DNA of 6,351 nt, taken from NCBI GenBank assembly GCA_028279155.1, contig JANQST010000212.1:1-6351 (forward strand), in the 5' to 3' direction. The DNA is from Cyclobacteriaceae bacterium (lineage in GTDB: Bacteria; Bacteroidota; Bacteroidia; Cytophagales; Cyclobacteriaceae). Both the position numbers and the translations under genes were made by a program. The notes under the pieces are model-generated. The model was not told the origin of the DNA. It saw nothing but the letters and a program-made list of their open reading frames with translations, and ran no database searches. This document shows positions 1 through 5,465 of this stretch, piece after piece. How positions within the stretch are numbered: position 1 is the stretch's first letter; each line of letters begins with the position of its first letter.

Positions 1-1337
1 CTAAGTATTCCTGAGGAATCATCGAGGGAAAAATCACTTATAGATGATACGCATAGACTACTGGTGATTATTGACACAACTGGAGCTGACTGATTCAAAA
101 CCTCAAAACTCTTTGTTGTCCGATCTAGATTTCCTGAAGCATTATATGCTGTCAGCTCAATAAAAAAATGATCCACTGAATCCGTCGAAAATGACGGCAA
201 GTCCTGGGAAGTACTATTAGAAGTAACTTCCCCATTGCAATTGTCCTGATAGCTAAGATGATAGAGTTGATTTGAGCCTCTATTTGTCGCTAAAATCGAC
301 CATTCCGTATCCGACCTTTTAACCGAAGATAATGAAAAGGTACCGCCACCCATAATTCCAAAATTGCCAGCATCCAACTCCTCCGGTGTGTTGGTGATGT
401 CATCTCCAAAAGAATACGTATAAACACCTCCTACTCTGTCCGCAACTAACCCAAAATACTCACCTCCATCTTTGATCAATTCTAACTCCGTTGGCCAGCT
501 AAAACCACCAATACGATCAACCACTGGAGTTGACAGTAAACTTGTACCAAAAGTTAGTCTTACAACCTCCAAATCAAGATAATCTGACAACAGACCGTAC
601 CACTGCCCATCTATCTCCATAACAGAAATACCTCGAGGCTCTGTCAAATCATCTGACCCTAAACCCAAATCTGTAACATCCATAGCGGTCGGAATCGTTG
701 ATAGTGATGTCCCTAGCGAAACCACACTCAACTTATCATTACCTCCTGAACTCACTATGATATACCATTCTCCGCTTGAAGACTCTACCACATCTATTCC
801 ATACAAATCATCCCAAGTGGACAAGTTTCCCAAGTCTACAACTGTGGGGGTTGACCTAAGCGAACTACCAAAATAAAATCGTAAAATATTGCCAGAAAGA
901 GTTGTGACAAAAGCATAGTACTCGTTGATCGAATTTCTTTCTATGTCTATCGCATATGGAGAGCTAATTACCCCGAAATTTCCCAGGTCTTCCGTTGTTC
1001 CAACCAATCCCGTTTCAGCTGATATGGAAAGTCTGCTTAGACTATGTCCAAAGGTATTTGTCAAAATAACTAGCAGACTGTCCTCGCTATATACCGCAGC
1101 AACGCCTTGGCTATAATTCATACCGGATATACCCGAAATCGCTTCTCCCGAAACCGGATTGGATAAACTATTAAAGCATAAGTCCCAAGCATAACTATCC
1201 GCATTCAGCGAATTGTTCGTAACTTCTATCAAACCATCTTGACAAACACTTGCAGGTAAAGTGAAATCAGCTGTTGGGTATTGGGCTAGTAAAAGTCCGG
1301 ATATTAAAAATAGGCCTATGAAAAAAAATCCCTTCAA
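1..1337 (-). CDS. Secreted PKD-like / six-bladed beta-propeller protein, likely T9SS cargo (C-terminus off the window)
   Basis: The frame stays open from a TTG at 1337 to the left edge: 445 codons, with the 3' end missing. Residues 1-19 form a signal peptide (Lys2, hydrophobic core, cleavage near LLLAQ), so the product is exported. Residues 22-56 resemble the first half of a PKD-like immunoglobulin fold (ADFTLP, VCQDG, YAWDLC). Residues about 72-372 hold six repeats of roughly 50 residues that look like propeller blades. Residues about 388-414 (HFFIELTAYN, KSFEVL) look like the closing strands of the same PKD fold, and another domain begins near 418. A propeller inserted in a PKD fold is a pattern I associate with large Bacteroidota surface proteins carrying a C-terminal T9SS sorting domain; that domain would lie outside the window. 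No ATG exists in frame: TGA TGA precedes residue -8, and TTG is the only usual start codon between those stops and the hydrophobic core. It lies 13 bases after the sulfotransferase stop. Function is unknown; adhesion or ligand binding is a guess. Confidence 0.82.
   Translation of the reverse strand, partial: MKGFFFIGLFLISGLLLAQYPTADFTLPASVCQDGLIEVTNNSLNADSYAWDLCFNSLSNPVSGEAISGISGMNYSQGVAAVYSEDSLLVILTNTFGHSLSRLSISAETGLVGTTEDLGNFGVISSPYAIDIERNSINEYYAFVTTLSGNILRFYFGSSLRSTPTVVDLGNLSTWDDLYGIDVVESSSGEWYIIVSSGGNDKLSVVSLGTSLSTIPTAMDVTDLGLGSDDLTEPRGISVMEIDGQWYGLLSDYLDLEVVRLTFGTSLLSTPVVDRIGGFSWPTELELIKDGGEYFGLVADRVGGVYTYSFGDDITNTPEELDAGNFGIMGGGTFSLSSVKRSDTEWSILATNRGSNQLYHLSYQDNCNGEVTSNSTSQDLPSFSTDSVDHFFIELTAYNASGNLDRTTKSFEVLNQSAPVVSIITSSLCVSSISDFSLDDSSGIL
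222..1142 (-). repeat. Six degenerate protein-level repeats (beta-propeller blades)
   Basis: Within the secreted protein about six units of 45-55 residues repeat: near 72-122, 126-172, 178-226, 233-280, 281-327 and 330-372. Each of the central ones has the order: Gly/Ile-rich strand (YAIDIE, YGIDVV, RGISVM), a W/Y-Y/F strand (EYYAFV, EWYIIV, QWYGLL, EYFGLV), then a phrase of the type F/L-G-x-S-L-x-S-T-P followed by a D-L-G-N-F/L-like strand. Clear copies of the phrase start at F96, F156, L208, F263 and F310. The repetition is in protein only; the DNA copies have diverged, so these are old duplications rather than a recent tandem array. Confidence 0.75.
1281..1337 (-). other. Signal peptide of the secreted propeller protein
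   Basis: The first 19 codons from the TTG give a short basic start (M-K-G) followed by a strongly hydrophobic run of Phe, Ile, Leu and Gly, ending LLLAQ before YPTADF. An Ala-Gln boundary of this kind is common in Bacteroidota Sec signal peptides. There is no cysteine at +1, so it is not a lipoprotein. The good fit of this peptide to the TTG start is the main support for that start. Confidence 0.75.
1321..1328. repeat. A8/T8 homopolymer just inside the secreted protein's start
   Basis: Eight consecutive A residues on the + strand, read as T8 on the coding strand, encode most of three Phe codons (residues 4-6) of the signal peptide. A T6 run lies about 20 bases upstream at 1354-1359. Runs this long can slip during replication, and slippage here would shift the reading frame of the exported protein. 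Whether it actually varies cannot be seen from one sequence. Confidence 0.5.
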
Positions 1338-1350
1338 CTTCGATAAATCT

Positions 1351-2280
1351 TCAAAAAATCTTCATCAATAAGTAATACCATATATTACTCAAAGATTTCC
1401 GCCTCAAATCTCTATTGAGATCCTTTTGAAAAAGATGGTAGTTTAGGAAAAACTTAAAAGTCCAATTTCGACTTTTGGAATCGCTTTCGATCTCATACAA
1501 ATTGTATCCTCTGTCATTTAAATAGCCTTTATAGCCATTCAAAACCCTGTTCATCCATCTTTTATTTAACGCGCTTCTATACGAATTTATTGAAGAAGTA
1601 TGTGTTTTAGTGTGGGTCATTAGCTTATTATCGCCGAGAACTGGACTTTTATCGACGGAATAGCTCAAATAAGCATCTTGATAGTCAATATTTAGCCAAT
1701 TAAACATCCTTTTGAACTCTACTTGAGGATTCAATACAATATCCTCATAACGCGCTACAAAAACGTTAGGATTGTCACCTTCTTTAGCCAAAAACTCCTG
1801 AATCAAGATAGGGGCCTCCAGAATGTCTCTCGAAAAAAAAGCCAAATCCCTTAGTCTAGACGGTTTCCATCTTTTAAGTATAGAAACCATGACATCTAAA
1901 GGGTTTCTTAGAAGAACAATGACTTTTGCCCCCGGTAGATTCTCTTTTATTTCATTAAGAATTTCATAGTACCGAGGTGTTTTGTCAAGATAATATTTGC
2001 TGCCATTCCCGTACTTTGACTTATACACATCGGATACAAAATCTGAAACTTTCTGCCTCAGCATATCCTTTGAAATGAAATTAGTAGTCCCTTTTTCAAC
2101 TAATCGTAGGTCATAAACTGAATAATTAAGATCGTGTCTCAGTGTAGACAGATATGGAAGAAGAAACCAAGATTCATTTAAGTCCCCCTTGATGTCATCT
2201 GAGTTTAACAGTATTGACTGTACTAAAGTGGAACCACTTCTCGGTTGGGATATGACAAAGATCAATTTATCATCAGCCAT
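1351..2280 (-). CDS. PAPS-dependent sulfotransferase family protein
   Basis: A 309-residue cytosolic enzyme with the hallmarks of the sulfotransferase fold, which moves sulfate from PAPS to a hydroxyl group. The 5'-phosphosulfate loop is QPRSGSTL at residues 12-19, near the N-terminus as expected. DKTPRY at 99-104 is typical of the Sulfotransfer_3-like group. The 3'-phosphate-binding segment is VIVLLRNPLDVMVSIL at 120-135, with R125 and S133 as the probable binding residues. A RYEDIVLNP segment follows at 177-185. There is no signal peptide. The length is normal for the family, and the basic, aromatic C-terminal 40 residues may touch the membrane. The ATG overlaps the stop of the upstream glycosyltransferase by 8 bases and has an AGGAGG site. 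Its place after four glycosyltransferases suggests that the acceptor is a sugar of the cluster's glycan (inference); the acceptor cannot be read from the sequence. Confidence 0.9.
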   Translation of the reverse strand: MADDKLIFVISQPRSGSTLVQSILLNSDDIKGDLNESWFLLPYLSTLRHDLNYSVYDLRLVEKGTTNFISKDMLRQKVSDFVSDVYKSKYGNGSKYYLDKTPRYYEILNEIKENLPGAKVIVLLRNPLDVMVSILKRWKPSRLRDLAFFSRDILEAPILIQEFLAKEGDNPNVFVARYEDIVLNPQVEFKRMFNWLNIDYQDAYLSYSVDKSPVLGDNKLMTHTKTHTSSINSYRSALNKRWMNRVLNGYKGYLNDRGYNLYEIESDSKSRNWTFKFFLNYHLFQKDLNRDLRRKSLSNIWYYLLMKIF

Positions 2281-3229
2281 GACTCCTCCTCAGTATTAAT
2301 TTCAACATAGTGTACAACCTTTCAGGAATATATTTGTAAGCGAGATTTCGCAACCTGTTTTCAGTAGTCTCTTTGAAGATATTCTTGTAGTGCTTTATAT
2401 CCGATGATCTACTGTATTTCACCTGCGATGGATACTTCAAATCGTATGGCAAACTTTCTAATGTGACCGAATTGTATTTTTTTGCAAAAACTGTGGTATG
2501 TGTCGCTTGATCACCTATTCCAATATTCGTAACTAAGTTTTTTTGAGGAACTACCGTAATCATATCGTTAATAATTAATTGAAAAAACCATTGATAGTCC
2601 CAAGCATCAACTACATTATTTTTAAGTGCATTTAACCTGTGTTCCCACAAGTTTTTTATACCCTTGTTATGATATGAGAGTGCAAATTCCGAAATTTTCT
2701 CCAAACTGATTTCTAGGTCAAACTGAAACAAATCCCACCTATCTGACCATGTTCCCCAACCCCACGTATTTGGAAATTTTGAATAGTAATAATCATCTGG
2801 TGTATAAGTTTTGCCAAAAAGAAAATTACTTCCTGACACATGAAGTACATTTTTTACAAGAGCATACTTTTCCAACATTTTTTGTTGAAATTGGAAGAAG
2901 GATTCATTAGTCAATATGTCATCTTCTAAAATTATTCCCATTTCAACCTGTTTGAAAAACCAGGTTATTGCTTCACTCACGGCAACACCACTCCCCAGGT
3001 TTTTCTCGCGGAAAAGTGTTTTTAACTCACACTCCCAGTCAATTTGATCTAAAACCCAGTTCCTACATTCATCTACTCTAGCTGGGTCCTCTGTATGGGT
3101 ATCCCTCGGGCCATCAGAAGCTATAAACAACTTTTTCGGTTTCTGACTTTTTATGGAAGGAAAAGTTAGTTTAACAAGGTCTGGCCTGTTGAAAACGAGA
3201 TATAGTATTGGAACGTCAAACTGACTCAC
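2273..3229 (-). CDS. GT-A fold glycosyltransferase, HlpA-like / family 2-like
   Basis: A 318-residue nucleotide-sugar transferase. The N-terminus PILYLVFNRPDLV (7-19) and the KKLFIASDGPR strand (32-42) match the group often annotated as 'hemolytic protein HlpA-like' or GNT-I-like glycosyltransferases; the hemolysin label is historical. REKNLGSGVAVSEAITWFF (74-92) precedes the metal-binding acidic motif ILEDDIL (100-106; E102, D103, D104). The WGWGTW block (156-161), DYQWFF (211-216) and LVTNIGIGDQATHT (232-245) are further group signatures. There is no signal peptide; the basic C-terminal helix (291-316) could hold the protein at the inner membrane. The start is GTG at 3229: no ATG is in frame between an upstream TAA and residue 97, and the family N-terminus begins right after it. 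The last 8 bases overlap the sulfotransferase. Donor and acceptor are unknown; it probably adds one sugar to the cluster's glycan. Confidence 0.88.
   Translation of the reverse strand: MSQFDVPILYLVFNRPDLVKLTFPSIKSQKPKKLFIASDGPRDTHTEDPARVDECRNWVLDQIDWECELKTLFREKNLGSGVAVSEAITWFFKQVEMGIILEDDILTNESFFQFQQKMLEKYALVKNVLHVSGSNFLFGKTYTPDDYYYSKFPNTWGWGTWSDRWDLFQFDLEISLEKISEFALSYHNKGIKNLWEHRLNALKNNVVDAWDYQWFFQLIINDMITVVPQKNLVTNIGIGDQATHTTVFAKKYNSVTLESLPYDLKYPSQVKYSRSSDIKHYKNIFKETTENRLRNLAYKYIPERLYTMLKLILRRSHG
2285..2290 (-). promoter_or_regulatory. Shine-Dalgarno site of the sulfotransferase gene
   Basis: AGGAGG lies 4 bases before the sulfotransferase ATG and inside the last codons (Arg-Arg-Ser) of the upstream glycosyltransferase. 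It is the only strong Shine-Dalgarno match before a gene start in this window. The spacing is short compared with the usual 5-9 bases. Together with the 8-base overlap, it suggests re-initiation by ribosomes finishing the upstream gene. Confidence 0.6.
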
Positions 3230-3264
3230 TTGTCGAAATCTTAGGGCTTAGTAAGCAATTCATT

Positions 3265-3285
3265 TTACCTTCTTGCCAAAGGTAA
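3265..3285. repeat. Perfect 7-bp inverted repeat with 7-base loop
   Basis: TTACCTT and AAGGTAA flank the loop CTTGCCA. No T-run follows on the minus strand, so this is not a typical intrinsic terminator. It overlaps the possible -7 element and could be an operator half-site pair or a weak leader hairpin. An AT-rich 7-bp stem is also easily found by chance. Confidence 0.3.
3277..3284 (-). promoter_or_regulatory. Possible Bacteroidota -7 promoter element
   Basis: TACCTTTG on the minus strand fits the TAnnTTTG consensus of the major sigma factor in Bacteroidota. It sits about 47 bases before the GTG of the HlpA-like gene, leaving room for a short leader. No TTTG or TTG -33 partner is visible at the proper distance, so this is a half match and could be chance. 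Confidence 0.25.
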
Positions 3286-3313
3286 GTAAGATAATTTTTG
3301 AAGCTCTGCTCAG

Positions 3314-3373
3314 TTAATTGAATACTCTAGTGGCGCATTGTTCCTGCATAAGGAGCAATCTCAGATTATCCAT
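3314..3373 (-). CDS. Doubtful 19-codon small ORF after the family 4 glycosyltransferase
   Basis: An ATG shares one base with the stop of the upstream glycosyltransferase (TGATG) and opens a 19-codon frame reading MDNLRLLLMQEQCATRVFN before TAA. The coupled start is the only point in its favour. The peptide matches nothing I recognise and has no membrane segment or domain. It may be a translated leader, the stump of a decayed gene, or noise. Confidence 0.15.
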   Translation of the reverse strand: MDNLRLLLMQEQCATRVFN

Positions 3374-4578
3374 CAAATTTTACCATAGATTGATCTGTAG
3401 ACATCTTCTGCTAAACTGAAATTCCGATATTGCTCTGCTATTGTTCTTATTTTAAGTGTAGTCTTTTCATGATCGTCAGATAAAATAGCGTCAATCTTCT
3501 CCACGGCTGATTTATACTCTTTCAACGTTAAATCCTGAAGCACATAACCGATTTCCTCTTCTTCGATTATATCACTGTCATCAGAAATGTTTTTAGTAAT
3601 AATCACTGGCAATCCTAATGCCCAGTATTCACCGTCTTTGATTGGAGTACAGTATCTTTTCGTAGGAACAGGCTTTACAGGTGTAAGCCCAAAATCGGCT
3701 AAACCCATGTAGTTGGGAATTTCTCGATGTGGCACAAATTTTTGAACTACTACCTCATCTCCAATCCCATGTTTCTCTCTCATCTCTTTGATCTCATCTT
3801 CAGAATGACCTGTTAAAAGCAAAAATCTAAATCGGTCTCCCCAGTATTCAATAGCGACTTTGACTAAATCAAAGACTTCAACATCCAAATAGATGCCTCC
3901 AAATTTTCCTGCATATACGGCAACTATCTTATCACGTAGTTGTAATTCATCAAGTAACTGTGATTTTTTTCGAAGCTGAAGACCAAATAAATCCAGATCT
4001 ACACAAGCAGGTTTAACAAAGAAGTTATTTTCAAATTCTATATCGAATTTTTCTCGAGCATAGTTTCTCATTCCTTCTGTTGCAGAAATTACGAATTTGG
4101 CCCTTTTGCTTTGCCATTCTTCAAATTTGCTCAAAACCTGAAAAGCAAAACTATTCTCTGCCCAAGTCCCATTTTCGACCATCGCCTCAGCATGTGGCTC
4201 ATAACTATCTAAAATGAGCGGTTTATCTGTAAGTATACTAAGTGGAACAGCAATAACTCCGGCTGGAGTACCCCAGGTATGGATAAAGCCAATTTTCCTG
4301 CGAACCATTAGCACAAACAGGGATAAGATCATCCAAAGAACGTTCCAACTTCCTATGATTCCCAGAGGTGAATACTTATAAGTAACATGTTGGATAAATG
4401 GGTCTTTGCTACTGGGTCCTCTAAGAGCCAGTTTCTCCTTTTCGGCTTCTTGTGTTACAAGCCAAATCTTCGCTTTCGGATTTACCTTTTTTATAAGCCT
4501 CAGGTAAGGCAGAGTATAGGTTTGGATCAAAGCATCAGAATATTTCCAATATGTGATAACTAAAATGTTCAAATCCAA
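3373..4578 (-). CDS. GT-B fold glycosyltransferase, family 4 type
   Basis: About 400 residues, normal length for family 4 glycosyltransferases, which transfer a sugar from a nucleotide donor with retention of configuration. The N-terminal Rossmann domain starts NILVITYWKYSDALIQTYTL (4-23), contains SPLGIIGSW (70-78) and a hydrophobic, probably membrane-touching stretch near 80-92 (LWMILSLFVLMV), then IHTWGTPAG (99-107). KFVISATEGM (161-170) precedes the linker. The C-terminal donor-binding domain opens with VAVYAGKFGG (219-228) and holds CTPIKDGEYWALGLPVI (310-326), the usual nucleotide-sugar signature with E317. There is no signal peptide. The longest start is TTG at 4578, inside the upstream gene; a second TTG at 4572 gives M-N-I-L-V, closer to the family's usual N-terminus, and is equally likely. 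No ATG is available. The 10-base overlap with the family 2 gene suggests coupling. The sugar specificity is unknown. Confidence 0.9.
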   Translation of the reverse strand: MDLNILVITYWKYSDALIQTYTLPYLRLIKKVNPKAKIWLVTQEAEKEKLALRGPSSKDPFIQHVTYKYSPLGIIGSWNVLWMILSLFVLMVRRKIGFIHTWGTPAGVIAVPLSILTDKPLILDSYEPHAEAMVENGTWAENSFAFQVLSKFEEWQSKRAKFVISATEGMRNYAREKFDIEFENNFFVKPACVDLDLFGLQLRKKSQLLDELQLRDKIVAVYAGKFGGIYLDVEVFDLVKVAIEYWGDRFRFLLLTGHSEDEIKEMREKHGIGDEVVVQKFVPHREIPNYMGLADFGLTPVKPVPTKRYCTPIKDGEYWALGLPVIITKNISDDSDIIEEEEIGYVLQDLTLKEYKSAVEKIDAILSDDHEKTTLKIRTIAEQYRNFSLAEDVYRSIYGKI

Positions 4579-5465
4579 TCTTTCACTTTGTTTACGATTT
4601 TGTGACCAACTAAAAGCTTGATCAGGAGTAAGAACAACTGCATATTTATGCCTAAGTACTTCGTTGATTTAGCTAATTCAATCAATCCCATCTTTGTTCT
4701 CCCGTCTATGTATTGATGAATGGCACAAAAATAGTGTGTCTGACCTTCCAACTTTTTCAGTTCCCGTCTATTGAACTGATGATTTATTTTGAGATAATTG
4801 GTGGCTTTTTTTCTTCTTTCAATTAAAAGTTGATGATTGCTCTGCATTGACCGATTTCCATGATCATTCATCGTAACAGTAGTGGCTTCTAATAACATCA
4901 GACTACTCGATCTCAGATTCTCCAAATTGAAAATCCAATCTTCCATCGAAGCATACTTTCTCTCTTTCCGAAATGGAATAAAATCTGGATTACTTCTAAG
5001 CACGCAAATATTGCAACCAAGCGGATTGCCTTGAAGAAATAGCAAGTAGTTATGGTACCCACTTTTGATGAGACTCATCGGGGAATTTCTCCTTAGTCCT
5101 TTTTCGTCAACAAAGTCATACCTGGTGCAGATGAACTTCTCTTGTTTTTTCGCGAGATGCTCGTTTAATGTACTCAGGTGTTCTTTTGAAAATAGATCAT
5201 CTGAATCTAGAAACACAACGTACTCGCCTTCCGACTTATCAAAACCATAGTTGCGTGCTGCTCCTCTTTCTTCATTCTCTTTAAAGTGGTAATGCACTCG
5301 AGAATCTGAAATATTTCTTACAATCTCATTTGTATTATCTGTACTACCATCATCAACGACTAAAATTTCGAAATCCTGAAAACTTTGCTGCAATACAGAA
5401 TCGATAGTTTTCTCGAGAAAATCAGCCCTATTGTAGGTAGGTATGACTATTGAAAAAAAAGGCAT
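4569..5465 (-). CDS. Glycosyltransferase family 2 (GT-A fold), complete
   Basis: A 298-residue inverting family 2 enzyme. In order: FSIVIPTYNRADFLEKTIDS (4-23) opening the Rossmann-like fold; ILVVDDGSTDNT (34-45), which binds the uridine part of the donor; ERGAARNYG (66-74); FLDSDD (85-90), the DxD-type metal and donor motif; and MEDWIF (174-179), where E175/D176 fit the usual catalytic base. The tail (about 270-290, MQLFLLLIKLLVG) is hydrophobic and may hold the enzyme against the inner membrane without a full transmembrane helix. The ATG overlaps the stop of the upstream gene by one base (TAATG, 5463-5467), so start choice is firm and translation is probably coupled. It should add one sugar during assembly of the cluster's glycan. 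Donor and linkage cannot be told from the motifs. Confidence 0.93.
   Translation of the reverse strand: MPFFSIVIPTYNRADFLEKTIDSVLQQSFQDFEILVVDDGSTDNTNEIVRNISDSRVHYHFKENEERGAARNYGFDKSEGEYVVFLDSDDLFSKEHLSTLNEHLAKKQEKFICTRYDFVDEKGLRRNSPMSLIKSGYHNYLLFLQGNPLGCNICVLRSNPDFIPFRKERKYASMEDWIFNLENLRSSSLMLLEATTVTMNDHGNRSMQSNHQLLIERRKKATNYLKINHQFNRRELKKLEGQTHYFCAIHQYIDGRTKMGLIELAKSTKYLGINMQLFLLLIKLLVGHKIVNKVKDWI

Larger units (their letters stand above)
3230..3372. other. 143-base gap inside an otherwise packed gene cluster
   Basis: This is the only sizeable gap between the genes. It holds a possible 19-codon frame that abuts the upstream stop, a perfect 7-bp inverted repeat, a possible Bacteroidota -7 element, and a small palindrome GCTTA-G-TAAGC at 3246-3256. 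No frame gives a recognisable protein fragment. It is either a short regulatory leader for the GTG-started gene or the scar of a lost gene. Confidence 0.5.

Noticed and set aside
925..1116. 63-codon frame on the plus strand
   Set aside because: It is antisense to the propeller repeats, has no recognisable domain, and the opposite strand shows repeat-level protein conservation.
1..1337. Bacteroidota O-glycosylation sites D-S/T-(A,I,L,V,M,T) in the secreted protein (D86-S87-L88, D386-S387-V388)
   Set aside because: Two matches in 445 residues is about what chance gives, so they do not show that the protein is glycosylated by the neighbouring enzymes.
3265..3285. Intrinsic terminator after the family 4 glycosyltransferase
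   Set aside because: The stem is short and AT-rich, and the T-run needed on the minus strand is absent.
5065..5250. 61-codon frame on the plus strand
   Set aside because: Antisense to the conserved family 2 glycosyltransferase region with the SDD motif; no domain and low-complexity Ser/Cys/Phe content.
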